Assembly: GCF_002895925.1 (NCBI RefSeq)
Contig: NZ_NWUO01000001.1
Location: 62,001-126,000, forward strand
Source: Mixta theicola
Lineage (GTDB): Bacteria > Pseudomonadota > Gammaproteobacteria > Enterobacterales > Enterobacteriaceae
Length of the DNA: 64,000 nt
Reading direction: 5' to 3'
Shown here piece by piece: positions 46,957 through 58,182 of the stretch (position 1 is the first letter of the stretch; the number at the start of each line of letters is the position of its first letter). The notes under the pieces were generated by a model. That model did not search any database and had not been told where the DNA came from. It saw only the letters and a list, made by a program, of their open reading frames with translations. The position numbers and the translations under genes were made by a program.

Positions 46957-48081
46957 ATGGACTATCAGCTCGATCTTAACTGGACCGACTTTTTACAAAA
47001 TTATTGGCAGAAACGCCCGGTCATCCTGAAACGCGGCTTTAAAAACTTCCTCGATCCTATCTCTCCGGATGAGCTGGCGGGACTGGCGATGGAGAACGAA
47101 GTAGACAGCCGACTGGTTAGCCAGCAGGACGGTAAATGGCAGGTTAGCCACGGCCCGTTCGAAAGCTACGATCATCTGGGTGAACATAACTGGTCGCTGC
47201 TGGTCCAGGCGGTTAATCACTGGCATGAACCCTGCGCCGCGCTGATGCGTCCGTTCCGTTTTTTACCAGACTGGCGCATCGACGATCTGATGATCTCCTT
47301 TTCGGTGCCCGGCGGCGGCGTTGGCCCGCATCTGGATCAGTATGACGTCTTTATTATTCAGGGCACCGGCCGCCGTCGCTGGCGCGTAGGCGAGAAGGTG
47401 GCGCTTAAGCAGCACTGCCCGCATCCCGATCTGCTGCAGGTCGAGCCGTTTATCGCCATTATCGATGAAGAGATGGAGCCGGGCGATATTCTCTATATTC
47501 CGCCGGGCTTCCCGCATGAGGGCTATTCGCTGGAGAACGCGCTGAACTATTCAGTGGGTTTCCGTGCGCCAAGCGGGCGCGAGCTGATCAGCGGCTTCGC
47601 CGATTTTGTGCTGGCGCGCGAGCTGGGCAGCCGTCGCTACAGCGATCCGGAGATTAAGTCGCGCGACTGCCCGGCAGAGATTCTGCCGCCGGAAATCGAC
47701 GGCATCCGCCAGCTGATGCTGGAGGTTATCGATCAGCCGGAACAGTTCCGTCAGTGGTTCGGCGAGTTTATTTCGCAGTCGCGTCATGAGCTGGATATTG
47801 CGCCGCCGGAGCCGCCCTATCAGCCCGATGAAATTTATGATGCGCTGCAGCAGGGCGATAAGCTGACGCGCCTTGGCGGGCTACGGGTGCTGAAAATCGG
47901 CGACGCGGTGTTTATTAACGGTGAGCAGCTGGAATCAGCCTGGCCAGCGGCGTTAAACGCTTTGGCGGCTAAACAAACGCTGAGCCTGGATGATTTTGCC
48001 GACGCGCTGGACGATCCCGCGTTTCTGGCGCAGCTGGCCGGGCTGGTCAACAGCGGCTACTGGTATTTCAACGAAGGGTAA
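46957..48081 (+). CDS. roxA: Ribosomal protein uL16 3-hydroxylase RoxA (YcfD)
   Basis: A 374-aa JmjC-type 2-oxoglutarate oxygenase that hydroxylates Arg81 of ribosomal protein L16. The iron ligands match the E. coli positions exactly: His125 and Asp127 in GPHLDQYD, and His187 in PPGFPHEGY. The C-terminal winged-helix part ends with SGYWYFNEG. Lies behind phoPQ and convergent to pepT, as in E. coli. Confidence 0.95.
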   Translation: MDYQLDLNWTDFLQNYWQKRPVILKRGFKNFLDPISPDELAGLAMENEVDSRLVSQQDGKWQVSHGPFESYDHLGEHNWSLLVQAVNHWHEPCAALMRPFRFLPDWRIDDLMISFSVPGGGVGPHLDQYDVFIIQGTGRRRWRVGEKVALKQHCPHPDLLQVEPFIAIIDEEMEPGDILYIPPGFPHEGYSLENALNYSVGFRAPSGRELISGFADFVLARELGSRRYSDPEIKSRDCPAEILPPEIDGIRQLMLEVIDQPEQFRQWFGEFISQSRHELDIAPPEPPYQPDEIYDALQQGDKLTRLGGLRVLKIGDAVFINGEQLESAWPAALNALAAKQTLSLDDFADALDDPAFLAQLAGLVNSGYWYFNEG

Positions 48082-48141
48082 GATGGCCTTACGAAGTCAG
48101 ATGCCGGTGACAGCCGGTGACTGAGCGAGGGCAACGCCTGT

Positions 48142-48175
48142 GGCGGCTGGAGTGATACCAGCCGCCTTTTTATTA
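48142..48175 (+). terminator. Terminator of roxA
   Basis: The stem GGCGGCTGG/CCAGCCGCC (48142-48150 / 48158-48166) with a 7-nt loop is followed by TTTTTATTATTTTTT. It overlaps the convergent pepT end and so may serve both genes. Confidence 0.9.
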
Positions 48176-49399
48176 TTTTTTCTCTGCCGCCAGCCGGGCA
48201 ATACCGATAATCACCTCGACCGTTTTTTGCATAATATCTAACGAGGCAAACTCGTGTTTGCCGTGATAGTTATAGCCGCCGGTAAAAATATTTGGACAGG
48301 GCAAGCCTTTAAAAGAGAGCCAGGCGCCGTCGGTGCCGCCGCGAATCGGCTTCACATCCGGCTCCACGCCGCAGTTGCGCATCGCCTGCAGCGCCAGCTC
48401 AATGCTGTGCGGATGCGCCTCGACGATTTCCCGCATATTGTAATAGCTGTCTTCTACCGTCACATCGATATAGCAGTCAGGATTCAGCCCTTTACCCACG
48501 CGTCGGGCAATATCAATCAGCTTCTGCTTACGCGTTTCAAAACTGTCGCGATCGAAATCACGCACGATATAGCTTAGCTCCGCGCGCTCCACCGAACCTT
48601 TAACGCCATGCAGATGATAAAAACCCTCATAGCCGCTGGTAAACTGTGGTTTTTCGGTCGCGGGCACTTCGGCATGAAAGCGCATCGCCAAATCAAGCGC
48701 GTTAACCATGACGCCCTTCGCCGTGCCGGGATGAACATTATTGCCGACGATTTTTACCGTTACCGAGGCGGCATTAAAGTTTTCAAACTGGAACTCTCCC
48801 AGTCCGCTGCCATCCACGGTGTAGGCCCAGTCCGCGCCAAAGGCGGCGACATCAAAATGCTCGGTGCCGCGTCCGACTTCCTCATCAGGCGTAAAGGCGA
48901 TGCGAATTTCTCCGTGCGGAATATCGCCCTGCGCCAGCTGCGCCATCGCGGTCATAATTTCCGCCACGCCAGCCTTATCGTCCGCACCGAGCAGGGTTTT
49001 ACCGTCAGTGGTGATCAGCGTATGGCCGCTCAGCTGATGCAGTATCGGAAACATCACCGGCGACAGCACCTCTTCACCGATGCCGAGCGCAATATCCCCG
49101 CCGCGATAGTTCTCAACAATTTGTGGATTAACATGTTTGCCGCTGAAATCGGGAGAGGTATCAACGTGAGAAATAAAGCCGATAACCGGCGTAGGATAAT
49201 CCACATTTGCCGGTAGGGTCGCCATTACGCAGCAGTGTTCGCTGAGGGTCACCTCCTTCAGCCCCAGCGCAGTTAATTCTTTCTGTAACTCCCTGGCCAG
49301 CTGCCACTGCCCTTCCGTGCTGGGAACCTGACGCGCATGCGCGCGCGACTGTGTATCAAACGAAACATAGTGTAAAAACCGGTCGAGTAGCGTCGTCAT
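48173..49399 (-). CDS. pepT: Peptidase T (aminotripeptidase)
   Basis: A 408-aa zinc aminopeptidase of family M20B that cuts the N-terminal residue from tripeptides. Metal and catalytic residues are visible in [25 protein letters not shown] and [14 protein letters not shown], and in the C-terminal [12 protein letters not shown]. Length equals E. coli PepT. The 269-bp divergent gap to potA (49400-49668) holds the promoters of both; no other gene is seen there. Confidence 0.96.
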   Translation of the reverse strand: MTTLLDRFLHYVSFDTQSRAHARQVPSTEGQWQLARELQKELTALGLKEVTLSEHCCVMATLPANVDYPTPVIGFISHVDTSPDFSGKHVNPQIVENYRGGDIALGIGEEVLSPVMFPILHQLSGHTLITTDGKTLLGADDKAGVAEIMTAMAQLAQGDIPHGEIRIAFTPDEEVGRGTEHFDVAAFGADWAYTVDGSGLGEFQFENFNAASVTVKIVGNNVHPGTAKGVMVNALDLAMRFHAEVPATEKPQFTSGYEGFYHLHGVKGSVERAELSYIVRDFDRDSFETRKQKLIDIARRVGKGLNPDCYIDVTVEDSYYNMREIVEAHPHSIELALQAMRNCGVEPDVKPIRGGTDGAWLSFKGLPCPNIFTGGYNYHGKHEFASLDIMQKTVEVIIGIARLAAEKK

Positions 49400-49668
49400 C
49401 TTTCTTCTCTCTCAATGGCAGTGAGCTATTATGGGAAGCCTGCGTTGCCAACATATTGCGTCAGGTCATAGTGTTAAAGCGTAGTGTGCAAAAAGACAAA
49501 TCGCTTTTTTATCCGGGGAAATAGCGGTTATTGACCTGTGAGCATGGAATTAGCGTGGTTTTCAGGTATCATCGCGCCCCTGACTTTGTTGGCTGGTCGA
49601 CCGTAGCGGCTGGCTCTACACACCTACAGGCAGCCTGACTGCCGATAACTTCGGGCTGAGTGACTAAA

Positions 49669-50784
49669 ATGACGCAAACACGCGCGCAAACGGCGCTGGT
49701 TACGCTTTCTGGCATCAGTAAAGCTTTTGACAGCAAAGAAATTATTGCCGATTTTAACCTGACCATACAGCACGGCGAGTTTATTACTTTGCTGGGTCCC
49801 TCTGGCTGCGGCAAAACCACTATCCTGCGCCTGATCGCAGGCCTTGAAGAAGCCGACAGCGGCGAGATCGTTCTCGACGGTGAAACGATTACCGCCACGC
49901 CCGCCGAACACCGCCACGTTAATACCGTTTTCCAGAGCTATGCCCTGTTTCCGCATATGTCGGTGTTTGAAAACGTCGCTTTTGGCCTGCGCATGCAGAA
50001 AACGCCGGCGGCCGACATCACCGCGCGCGTTAACGACGCGCTGGCGATGGTGCAGCTGGACAGTTTTGCCGATCGGCGTCCGCACCAGCTCAGCGGCGGT
50101 CAGCAGCAGCGCGTCGCCATTGCGCGCGCGGTGGTGAATCGCCCCAAAGTCCTGCTGTTGGATGAATCGCTGTCGGCGCTGGATTACAAGCTGCGCAAGC
50201 AGATGCAGAACGAACTAAAAGCGCTGCAACGCAAGCTGGGGATCACGTTTGTGTTCGTCACGCACGATCAGGAAGAGGCGCTCAGCATGTCGGATCGCAT
50301 CGTGGTGCTGCGCGACGGACGCATTGAGCAGGACGGCTCGCCGCGCGAAATTTATGAAGAGCCGGCCAACCTGTTTGTGGCGCGCTTTATCGGCGAGATC
50401 AATGTGTTCGACGCGGTGGTTATCGCCCCGCTGGAAGATCAGCGCGTCCGCGCCCGCGTTGAAGGGCGCGAATGCGATATTCTGGTGCCCTTTCCGGTGA
50501 CCGTTGGTCAACATCTGCATGTGCTGCTGCGCCCGGAAGATCTGCGCGTTGAAGAAATTAACGACGGTGAAGGCGCGGAAGGCCTGGTGGGCTTTGTGCG
50601 CGAGCGCAACTATAAAGGCATGACGCTGGAATCCACCGTTGAGTTGGAAAACGGCAAGCTGGTCACCGTCAGCGAGTTCTTTAACGAGGACGATCCCGAT
50701 TTTGACCACTCGCTGAATCAAAAGTTGGCGATTACCTGGGTTGAAAGCTGGGAGGTGGTGCTGCCCGATGAAAATAATGCGTAA
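49669..50784 (+). CDS. potA: Spermidine/putrescine ABC transporter ATPase PotA
   Basis: A 371-aa ATPase of the polyamine importer PotABCD. Walker A is GPSGCGKTT, the signature [14 protein letters not shown] and Walker [13 protein letters not shown], with a C-terminal TOBE regulatory domain. I use the ATG at 49669; a GTG nine bases upstream is in frame. The end overlaps the potB start by 17 bases. Confidence 0.95.
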   Translation: MTQTRAQTALVTLSGISKAFDSKEIIADFNLTIQHGEFITLLGPSGCGKTTILRLIAGLEEADSGEIVLDGETITATPAEHRHVNTVFQSYALFPHMSVFENVAFGLRMQKTPAADITARVNDALAMVQLDSFADRRPHQLSGGQQQRVAIARAVVNRPKVLLLDESLSALDYKLRKQMQNELKALQRKLGITFVFVTHDQEEALSMSDRIVVLRDGRIEQDGSPREIYEEPANLFVARFIGEINVFDAVVIAPLEDQRVRARVEGRECDILVPFPVTVGQHLHVLLRPEDLRVEEINDGEGAEGLVGFVRERNYKGMTLESTVELENGKLVTVSEFFNEDDPDFDHSLNQKLAITWVESWEVVLPDENNA

Positions 50785-51628
50785 CCGTTTCCAGAAAACG
50801 ATTATCACGCTGATTGTCGGCTGGCTGGTACTGTTTGTCTTTTTGCCAAACCTGATGATTATCGCGACCAGCTTTCTGACGCGTGATGACGCCAGGTTTG
50901 TCCGCCTGGCGCTGACCTTCGATAACTATACCCGACTGCTCGATCCGCTGTATGGCGCGGTGCTGCTGCATTCGCTGAATATGGCGCTGATCGCCACGTT
51001 TTGCTGTTTGCTGCTCGGCTATCCTTTCGCCTGGTGCCTGACAAAGCTGCCGGCGCGCATCCGTCCGGTCATGCTGTTTCTACTGATTGTGCCGTTCTGG
51101 ACCAACTCGCTGATCCGCATTTACGGCCTGAAAATCTTTCTCAGCACGCGCGGCTGGCTGAATGAGTTCCTGCTGTGGCTGGGGCTTCTCGACAAGCCTT
51201 TCCGCATTATGTATACCTCGGAGGCGGTGGTGCTGGGCCTGGTGTACATTCTGCTGCCGTTTATGGTGATGCCGCTCTACTCCAGCCTGGAAAAGCTGGA
51301 TAAATCCTGCCTGGAGGCGGCGCGCGATCTCGGCGCCAGTAAACCGCAAACCTTTTGGCGCATTATTTTACCGCTGACGATGCCGGGCATTGTCGCTGGC
51401 TGCCTGCTGGTGTTGCTGCCGGCGATGGGGCTGTTTTTCGTCGCCGATCTGATGGGCGGCGCGAAAAATCTGCTGATTGGCAACGTCATTAAAAGCCAGT
51501 TCCTGAATATTCGCGACTGGCCGTTTGGCGCGGCCACCAGCATTGTGCTGACGCTGGTGATGGGCCTGATGCTGCTGTTTTACTGGCGCGCGGCGCGTAT
51601 GCTGAACAAGAAAGTGGAGCTGGACTAA
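50768..51628 (+). CDS. potB: Spermidine/putrescine ABC transporter permease PotB
   Basis: A 286-aa inner-membrane permease with six transmembrane segments. The EAA loop is [21 protein letters not shown], split here as [11 protein letters not shown] and [13 protein letters not shown]. The start at 50768 overlaps potA; an alternative Met three codons later would also give a normal protein. The stop overlaps the potC start (TAATG). Confidence 0.95.
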   Translation: MKIMRNRFQKTIITLIVGWLVLFVFLPNLMIIATSFLTRDDARFVRLALTFDNYTRLLDPLYGAVLLHSLNMALIATFCCLLLGYPFAWCLTKLPARIRPVMLFLLIVPFWTNSLIRIYGLKIFLSTRGWLNEFLLWLGLLDKPFRIMYTSEAVVLGLVYILLPFMVMPLYSSLEKLDKSCLEAARDLGASKPQTFWRIILPLTMPGIVAGCLLVLLPAMGLFFVADLMGGAKNLLIGNVIKSQFLNIRDWPFGAATSIVLTLVMGLMLLFYWRAARMLNKKVELD

Positions 51629-52398
51629 TGGGTAAAACATTACGCAGCGGCTTTATGTTTCTCATTTACGCCTGGCTGTATATTCCAATCATTATTCTGA
51701 TCGTTAACTCTTTCAACGCTTCGCGTTTCGGCATTAACTGGCAGGGCTTCAGCACCCAGTGGTATGCGCTGTTAGTGAACAACGACAGCCTGATCCAGGC
51801 GGCGAAACATTCGCTGGTGATGGGCGTGCTCTCCGCCAGTTTCGCTACGCTGATCGGTGCGCTGACGGCGGTGGCGCTCTACCGCTACCGCTTTCGCGGC
51901 AAGCCGTTTGTCAGCGGCATGCTGTTTGTGGTGATGATGTCGCCCGATATTGTGATGGCGATTTCCCTGCTGGTCCTGTTTATGCTGCTGGGCATTTCGC
52001 TGGGCTTCTGGTCGCTGTTGGTTTCGCATATTACCTTTTGCCTGCCGTTTGTGGCGATCACGGTCTACTCACGCCTGAAAGGTTTCGACGTCAGAATGCT
52101 GGAGGCGGCGCGCGATTTGGGGGCCAGCGAGGCGACCATTCTGCGCAAAATTATCCTGCCGCTGGCGATGCCGGCCGTTGCCGCTGGCTGGCTGCTGAGT
52201 TTTACCCTGTCGATGGATGACGTGGTGGTCTCCTCTTTTGTGACCGGGCCAGGCTTTGAAATTCTGCCGCTGAAAATCTACTCAATGGTAAAAGTCGGCG
52301 TTTCGCCGGAGGTGAACGCGCTGGCAACCATACTGATGGTGCTGTCGCTGCTGCTGGTTGCCGCAAGTCAGCTGTTGCTGCGTGATAAAACAAAATAA
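51628..52398 (+). CDS. potC: Spermidine/putrescine ABC transporter permease PotC
   Basis: A 256-aa permease, partner of PotB in the membrane channel. The EAA motif reads [20 protein letters not shown], and the family segment MDDVVVSSFVTGPG follows. The ATG shares a base with the potB stop, so translation is coupled. Confidence 0.95.
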   Translation: MGKTLRSGFMFLIYAWLYIPIIILIVNSFNASRFGINWQGFSTQWYALLVNNDSLIQAAKHSLVMGVLSASFATLIGALTAVALYRYRFRGKPFVSGMLFVVMMSPDIVMAISLLVLFMLLGISLGFWSLLVSHITFCLPFVAITVYSRLKGFDVRMLEAARDLGASEATILRKIILPLAMPAVAAGWLLSFTLSMDDVVVSSFVTGPGFEILPLKIYSMVKVGVSPEVNALATILMVLSLLLVAASQLLLRDKTK

Positions 52399-52408
52399 GA
52401 GGAAAGAG

Positions 52409-53455
52409 ATGAAAAAATGGGGTTACTGGCTGGCGGCTGGGGCGCTGGCGCTGGGTTTACAGAGCGCACAGGCCGCCGATGATGGTAAGACGCTTTATTT
52501 CTATAACTGGACTGAATATGTACCGCCGGGTCTGCTGGAGCAGTTCACCAAAGAGACCGGTATTAAGGTGATCTATTCTACCTACGAATCGAATGAAAGC
52601 ATGTACGCCAAGCTGAAAACGTATAAAGACGGCGCGTACGACCTGGTGGTGCCTTCCACCTACTTCGTGGCGAAAATGCGCAACGAAGGCATGATCCAGA
52701 AGATCGATAAAAGCCAGCTGACCAATTTTCATAACCTCGATCCGAATCTGCTGAATAAGCCGTTCGATCCGAATAACGATTATTCGATCCCGTACATCTG
52801 GGGCGCAACGGCCATTGGCGTAAACAGCGATGCGATGGATGCGAAAAGCGTCACCAGCTGGGCTGACTTGTGGAAGCCGCAGTATAAGCAGAGTCTGCTG
52901 TTAACCGACGATGCGCGTGAAGTCTTTCAGATGGCGCTGCGTAAGCTGGGTTACTCCGGCAATACGCGCGATGCCAAAGAGATTAACGCTGCCTATGAAG
53001 AGTTGAAAAAGCTGATGCCTAACGTGCTGGCGTTTAACTCCGATAACCCAGGCAACCCTTTTATGGAAGGCGAAGTGAATCTGGGTATGATCTGGAACGG
53101 TTCGGCTTACGTAGCGCGCCAGGCGGGTACGCCGCTGGAAGTGATATGGCCGAAAGAAGGCGGTATTTTCTGGATGGATAGCCTGGCGATCCCGACGAAC
53201 GCGAAAAACAAAGCAGGGGCGCTGAAGCTGATTAACTTCCTGCTGCGTCCGGACGTCGCCGCGCAGGTGGCGGAAACTATTGGTTACCCAACGCCGAACC
53301 TGGCGGCGAAAAAACTGCTGCCGGCCAGCGTGGCTAACGATCCGTCGCTCTATCCGGCTGAAGAGATCATCAAAAACGGCGAATGGCAGGATGATGTCGG
53401 CGACGCCAGCGTTCAGTACGAGATGCTGTTCCAGAAGCTGAAAGCGGGCCGCTAA
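52409..53455 (+). CDS. potD: Periplasmic spermidine/putrescine-binding protein PotD
   Basis: A 348-aa binding protein with a signal peptide ending at SAQA-ADDG (about residue 23). Residues lining the polyamine pocket are visible in YFYNWTEYVP, STYESNESMYAK and PSTYFVAKM. The ATG at 52409 follows AGAGGAAAG; open sequence upstream overlaps potC and is not coding in this frame. Last gene of the pot operon. Confidence 0.95.
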   Translation: MKKWGYWLAAGALALGLQSAQAADDGKTLYFYNWTEYVPPGLLEQFTKETGIKVIYSTYESNESMYAKLKTYKDGAYDLVVPSTYFVAKMRNEGMIQKIDKSQLTNFHNLDPNLLNKPFDPNNDYSIPYIWGATAIGVNSDAMDAKSVTSWADLWKPQYKQSLLLTDDAREVFQMALRKLGYSGNTRDAKEINAAYEELKKLMPNVLAFNSDNPGNPFMEGEVNLGMIWNGSAYVARQAGTPLEVIWPKEGGIFWMDSLAIPTNAKNKAGALKLINFLLRPDVAAQVAETIGYPTPNLAAKKLLPASVANDPSLYPAEEIIKNGEWQDDVGDASVQYEMLFQKLKAGR

Positions 53456-53493
53456 GGCGTAGCGGGCGCGCAAGCCGCTGTTAATTACATAAG

Positions 53494-53524
53494 CCCACTC
53501 CACCTTTGCTGAAGGTGGAGTGGG
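53494..53524 (+). terminator. 13-bp perfect hairpin after potD
   Basis: Arms 53494-53506 and 53512-53524 (CCCACTCCACCTT and its complement) with loop TGCTG. No U-run follows. The rest of 53456-53755 is AT-rich, non-coding and holds the promoter of the protease-like gene. Confidence 0.6.
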
Positions 53525-53755
53525 AACAAGAAAAATAAATTATAAAACAGGAAGTCAGCGCATTTTCAGGCTTTGCTTTCCCTGAAAAAGCACGGCGTCG
53601 GGTAAATGTAATGTATCAGCCGTCAGGTAAAGTGACCCGTAACCGGGAATCAATTCATTTGAGGTAGGTTTGGAATTAACATTAAAATTTAAAATACAAT
53701 ACAGCAACTAAGCGCAGCGACGCGCGGTCAGTTACATCATGGAGGTGAAATAATT

Positions 53756-54313
53756 ATGTTACCTGCTATACCCGCTTACAGTGGCAGAAATCTCTTCTCT
53801 TTTGACCAAAAGGCAGATTTTCCGCTTGACCTGAATTATACAATGCGTTCAGGTGCCTGTTTAGGTCTTGCGTTGCACTGGATGAAAATGCATAAACGCG
53901 GTCAGCTCATCGCTTTTCCCAGTTCAATGTTACTCCCCAGCACCATTCGGGATGTAGAAAACCTCCAGACTCAGGTTGCTAAATTCTTTCGTCGAGCCCT
54001 GCCCTTAACCGGGCTGGCAATAGGCCGAACCAATGTTATCACCACTGATATTCATAATCGCGTATTACAAGAGCTGGCGACGACACCACACCGTTACGAA
54101 TTAATCAGATTTTATAACCGCAGACAAGGCCATGCCGTTGCCCTCTCCACAATAGGGGGAAACATTGTCTTTTTTGATCCAAACTATGGCTGCGCGACTT
54201 TCCAGTACCGCCAACATTTTATTACCTGGTTTATGAATTGTTACTGGAAGCTGGACGGAGGTCCAGGGAGCGCTGGCCCCTGTACCTGCTTTACCATTAC
54301 CGATTTTAGCTAA
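53756..54313 (+). CDS. YopT/AvrPphB-type (C58) cysteine protease-like protein
   Basis: A 185-aa protein with a possible C58 peptidase triad: Cys35 in RSGACLGLALHWM, His126 in QGHAVALS and Asp141 in FFDPNYG. Order and His-Asp spacing (15 residues) agree with YopT and AvrPphB, where the Cys, His and Asp occur in the same local motifs. Those are type III effectors that cleave host proteins; C58 domains also occur in large toxins. Here it is a bare domain of minimal size, without signal peptide. GGAGGTGA before the ATG is a very strong ribosome site. It is inserted between potD and cobB, which are neighbours of core genes, and has no secretion genes nearby. Confidence 0.65.
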   Translation: MLPAIPAYSGRNLFSFDQKADFPLDLNYTMRSGACLGLALHWMKMHKRGQLIAFPSSMLLPSTIRDVENLQTQVAKFFRRALPLTGLAIGRTNVITTDIHNRVLQELATTPHRYELIRFYNRRQGHAVALSTIGGNIVFFDPNYGCATFQYRQHFITWFMNCYWKLDGGPGSAGPCTCFTITDFS

Positions 54314-54451
54314 CCGTTTTTTCCTGACGTCATACCGATAAAAAGGCATGCGGGAAAACAGACCGCTGCCCTGAATATGCGCAGCTTCGTCACGATCGGG
54401 CTCTGTCACCGTAGCGAAAGAGCGAGCGGCTGGGCTGCGCAAAGACCGACG

Positions 54452-55291
54452 TCACACCAGCCGGTATAATCCTTTCTGAAACTTCTCCACCCAGGCGGGC
54501 ACCACTTCGCTCGCCAGCCCGTAGTGCTTTTCGGCAAACTGATTGCCGACCTGGCTCGGCTCCAGATTCAGCTCAACGGTATGCGCACCCTGCAATTTCG
54601 CTTCATGGACAAAGCCCGCGGCCGGATAGACATGGCCGGAGGTGCCGATCGCCAGGAAATAGTCCGCCTCAGAGAGCGCCTGATAAATGTCATCCATCCC
54701 CAGCGGCATTTCACCAAACCAGACCACATGCGGACGCAGGCGGGCGGGAAACTGACAGCAGTGGCAGCGGTCGTCAGCGCTTAAATCCCCCGTCCACTCC
54801 AGTACCTGGCCGCTCATTTCACAGCGCACCTTTAGCAGCTCGCCGTGCATATGCAGCACGCGCTGGCTGCCGGCACGCTCGTGCAGATTATCAATATTCT
54901 GCGTTACCAGCAGAAAGTTATCCCCCAGCACCGATTCCAGCTCCGCCAGCGCCTGATGCGCGGCGTTAGACTGAATTTCCGGCTGCTGCAGCTGACGACG
55001 ACGCGTATTATAAAACGCCTGCACCAGCGCCGGATTACGCGCGAAGCCCTCCGGCGTCGCCACATCGTCAATACGATGCTCTTCCCACAGCCCGTCATCG
55101 GCGCGGAAAGTACGAATGCCCGATTCAGCGGAGATGCCCGCTCCGGTCAACACCACCACCCGCGGCTGCGGATGGGCCGCCAGCTCAGCGTTACGATCGC
55201 GTTCAAAAATACGCTGCCGGAAGCGCTGATGCATCTTGCGCCGGGTTTTGCGAAAGCGCGCAATGCGCAAACGGCGACGGGGTGTGCGCAT
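54452..55291 (-). CDS. cobB: NAD-dependent protein deacylase CobB (sirtuin)
   Basis: A 279-aa sirtuin that removes acetyl and succinyl groups from lysines. The NAD motif [14 protein letters not shown], the catalytic His in HMHGELLK, the zinc Cys in RCEMSG and CHCC, and the Tyr/Arg pair of desuccinylases in FYNTRRRQ are present. The basic N-terminal extension ([15 protein letters not shown]) matches the long isoform of enterobacteria. 14 bp after nagK. Confidence 0.95.
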   Translation of the reverse strand: MRTPRRRLRIARFRKTRRKMHQRFRQRIFERDRNAELAAHPQPRVVVLTGAGISAESGIRTFRADDGLWEEHRIDDVATPEGFARNPALVQAFYNTRRRQLQQPEIQSNAAHQALAELESVLGDNFLLVTQNIDNLHERAGSQRVLHMHGELLKVRCEMSGQVLEWTGDLSADDRCHCCQFPARLRPHVVWFGEMPLGMDDIYQALSEADYFLAIGTSGHVYPAAGFVHEAKLQGAHTVELNLEPSQVGNQFAEKHYGLASEVVPAWVEKFQKGLYRLV

Positions 55292-55305
55292 AAAAACTCC
55301 TTAAG

Positions 55306-56214
55306 TTACCTGAGATGCAGGAATGCGGCACCGCGCATTCCGCCCGCATCGCCATGACGAGCCTTTGCAAAGCGCGGCGGCTTTGCCAGCGGCAGCAGAT
55401 GCGGCTGTACCTGCTCCGCCAGCCCGTCATAGAGCGCTGCAAAATTTGACAGTCCGCCGCCCAGCACTACTAAATGCGGATCGAGCAGGGTCAGCAGATT
55501 GCCGAGACAAACCGCCAGCAGCGCGCGAAAACGCTCGGTATGCGCCTGCGCCTGCCGATCGCCCTGATAATAGCGTTCAATAATCGCGGGCGCACTGAGC
55601 GTCTGCTGATAAAAATGGTGAAACAGCCAGGAGAACCCCTGGCCGGAAAGACAGGTTTCGATGCAGCCGCGTTTGCCGCAGCCGCACTGCCGCAGCGGAA
55701 TATCCTGCCCCAGCACCGCGAGCGCATCAACCGGCAGGCGCATATGTCCTGCTTCGCCGGTGATAAAGCTGCGCCCGGAAACCGGCTTGCCGTCAACCAC
55801 CAGCCCGCCGCCGACGCCGGTGCCCAGGGTAAGCCCCAGCACTATCGGATAAGCCAGGAACTCGTCGTCCCACGCCTCGGAGAGCGCAAAACAGTTAGCA
55901 TCGTTATCAATGCGCACTTCACGTCCCAGGCGTTCGCTGAGATCGCGCCCCAGCGTCCGCCCCTGCGCCGCCGGAACGTTGGCGGTAAATAGCGTGCCGT
56001 CGTCGGGATTCGGCAGGCCCGGAACGCCAATGCCTATGCTGCCGCGCTGGCCGGTAATCGCGTCCGCCTCTGCCGTCAGGCTCATAAAGCTTTCCAGCAG
56101 CTGCGCGTAGTCGTCACGCGGCGTCGGGACGCGCTTACTCCATACCAGCTGGCGTTGCGCATCGTAAACGCCAAGAGCGATTTTGCTGCCGCCCATATCG
56201 AAACCGTAAAACAT
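55306..56214 (-). CDS. nagK: N-acetyl-D-glucosamine kinase NagK
   Basis: A 302-aa ROK-family kinase that phosphorylates N-acetylglucosamine recovered from the cell wall. The ATP motif FDMGGSKI is at the N terminus, the sugar-binding EAGHMRL in the middle and the ROK zinc motif is [11 protein letters not shown]. The ATG at 56214 (MFYGFDMGG) has GGTGA upstream and fits the E. coli length of 303; the frame starts at 56229. Confidence 0.95.
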   Translation of the reverse strand: MFYGFDMGGSKIALGVYDAQRQLVWSKRVPTPRDDYAQLLESFMSLTAEADAITGQRGSIGIGVPGLPNPDDGTLFTANVPAAQGRTLGRDLSERLGREVRIDNDANCFALSEAWDDEFLAYPIVLGLTLGTGVGGGLVVDGKPVSGRSFITGEAGHMRLPVDALAVLGQDIPLRQCGCGKRGCIETCLSGQGFSWLFHHFYQQTLSAPAIIERYYQGDRQAQAHTERFRALLAVCLGNLLTLLDPHLVVLGGGLSNFAALYDGLAEQVQPHLLPLAKPPRFAKARHGDAGGMRGAAFLHLR

Positions 56215-56236
56215 CTTTTCACCCATCACGATAGGC

Positions 56237-57478
56237 TTACTGTCCGCTTAAAACGCGCGCCGGATCGATACGGCTGGCGCGTCGCGCCGGATACCAGCTG
56301 GCGACCAGGCTCAGTACGATAGCGGTCGCCAACACCGAGGCCACATCCAGCCAGTGCAGTTCCGAAGGCAGAAAATCGATAAAGTAGATATCGCCAGAAA
56401 GAAAATGATGTCCGGTCAGATGTTCAATGCCGCGCATCAGCGGCGTCAGGTTCAACGCGGCCAGCACGCCCACCACCACGCCGCTCAGGCTGCCTGCCAG
56501 CCCGGCACGCAGCCCATACCAGACAAAAATAGCGCGGATCAGGCCATCTTTTGCCCCCAGCGTGCGCAGCACGGCAATATCGCTGCTTTTATCTTTCACC
56601 GCCATGACCAGCGTGGAAACGATATTAAAGCAGGCGACGCCGATCACCAGCACCATCGCCAGATACATAATGGCGCGGATCATCTGAATATCACGGTACA
56701 TATAGCCGTAGGTGCCGATCCAGCTGCGGATATAAACGTAGGCGTGCGTTACCTCACCGGCATCGCGCACCAGCTTAACGGCGTTAAAGGGATCGGTCAT
56801 TTTCAGCGCAATGCCGCTCACGTCGCCCGCCATATCGAGATAGTTTTGCGCATCGGCCAGCGGCACCAGCGCCAGGCTATGATCGAGCATCCCGCTAAGC
56901 TGCAGGATGCCGCTGACCTGCAGGCGAATACGCTTCGGCTGCAGCAGCTTATTCTGCCCGTCGCTGTTAGGGATCATCACCGTCAGCCAGTCGCCCTGCC
57001 TGACGCCTAACGATTTCGCCGCACCGCTGCCGATAATAATTTGCTGTTTACCGGCGCTGAAGGTGGACCAGGCGTTATTTTGTACAAACTGCGGCAGTGC
57101 GCTAAGGCGCTTTTCCTGCGCCGGATCGACCCCTTTCACCTGAATCGCCTGCAGTTTTGCGCCGCTTTCAATCAGCCCGGTAAAGTTGATATAGGGCGCG
57201 GCGGCGGCGATGCCCGGCACCTGCTCCATGCGCGGCAGCAGCTGCTGCCAGCCGGAGAGCCGCCCGTTGACCGGCTCGATTTCACCGTGCGGCACCACCG
57301 CCAGAATGCGATTATTCAGCTCGCGCTCAAAGCCATTCATCGCGCTCAGGCCGACGATTAATACCGCCACGCCCAACGCAATGCCCAGCGTGGAGATCAC
57401 CGAGATCAGCGAAACCATGCCCCCACGCCGCCGTCCGCCGCTGAAGCGCGTCGCTAACAGTAAAGATAGCGAAGCCAT
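56237..57478 (-). CDS. lolE: Lipoprotein-releasing ABC transporter permease LolE
   Basis: A 413-aa permease with one N-terminal and three C-terminal transmembrane segments around a large periplasmic domain. With LolC and LolD it extracts outer-membrane lipoproteins from the inner membrane and passes them to LolA. The start shares one base with the lolD stop. The N-terminal block [20 protein letters not shown] is characteristic. Confidence 0.95.
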   Translation of the reverse strand: MASLSLLLATRFSGGRRRGGMVSLISVISTLGIALGVAVLIVGLSAMNGFERELNNRILAVVPHGEIEPVNGRLSGWQQLLPRMEQVPGIAAAAPYINFTGLIESGAKLQAIQVKGVDPAQEKRLSALPQFVQNNAWSTFSAGKQQIIIGSGAAKSLGVRQGDWLTVMIPNSDGQNKLLQPKRIRLQVSGILQLSGMLDHSLALVPLADAQNYLDMAGDVSGIALKMTDPFNAVKLVRDAGEVTHAYVYIRSWIGTYGYMYRDIQMIRAIMYLAMVLVIGVACFNIVSTLVMAVKDKSSDIAVLRTLGAKDGLIRAIFVWYGLRAGLAGSLSGVVVGVLAALNLTPLMRGIEHLTGHHFLSGDIYFIDFLPSELHWLDVASVLATAIVLSLVASWYPARRASRIDPARVLSGQ

Positions 57479-58182
57479 TACAGCGCTCCCGCCAGCGTAA
57501 CCTGCTCGCTGAGCTGGCCATCACGCATTTCGCGTTGCGCAGGCAGCCGCTTAGCCAGATGTAAATCGTGCGTTACCACCAGAAAAGCGGTGCCCTGACG
57601 CACATTCAGCTCGCCCAGCAGATCGAAAATCGCGTCGGCATTACGGGCATCCAGATTGCCGGTTGGCTCATCGGCCATCACCAGACGCGGATTGTTGACC
57701 AGCGCCCGCGCAATGGCCACGCGCTGACGCTCACCGCCGGAAAGCTCGGCAGGACGATGCGCCGCACGTTTTTCCAGCCCCACCGCACGCAGCATTTCCA
57801 GCGCGCGATCCTGCGCCTCCTGCTTGCTCTTTTTTCCAATCAGCAGCGGCATCGCCACGTTTTCCAGCGCGGTAAAATCGGGCAGCAGATGATGGAACTG
57901 ATAGATAAAGCCCAGCTCACGGTTACGCAGCCCGGCTTTCTGCGCCGAAGACATGCTGCTTAGCGCACGTCCGCTGAACAGCACATCGCCAGAGGTGGGC
58001 GCATCCAGCCCGCCCAGCAGATGCAGCAGCGTACTTTTCCCGGAGCCGGAGCTGCCGACAATCGCCATCATTTCGCCAGGCCGCATGGTGAAACTGACGT
58101 CGCGTAACACGTCTGTCTGCACGCTCCCTTCCTGATAGCGTTTGCACAGTTGGTTACACTGTAACAGATTCAAATCACTCAT
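57478..58182 (-). CDS. lolD: Lipoprotein-releasing ABC transporter ATPase LolD
   Basis: A 234-aa ATPase of the LolCDE complex. Walker A is GSSGSGKST, the Lol motif region [21 protein letters not shown], the signature [15 protein letters not shown] and Walker [14 protein letters not shown]. It overlaps lolC by eight bases. Confidence 0.96.
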   Translation of the reverse strand: MSDLNLLQCNQLCKRYQEGSVQTDVLRDVSFTMRPGEMMAIVGSSGSGKSTLLHLLGGLDAPTSGDVLFSGRALSSMSSAQKAGLRNRELGFIYQFHHLLPDFTALENVAMPLLIGKKSKQEAQDRALEMLRAVGLEKRAAHRPAELSGGERQRVAIARALVNNPRLVMADEPTGNLDARNADAIFDLLGELNVRQGTAFLVVTHDLHLAKRLPAQREMRDGQLSEQVTLAGAL

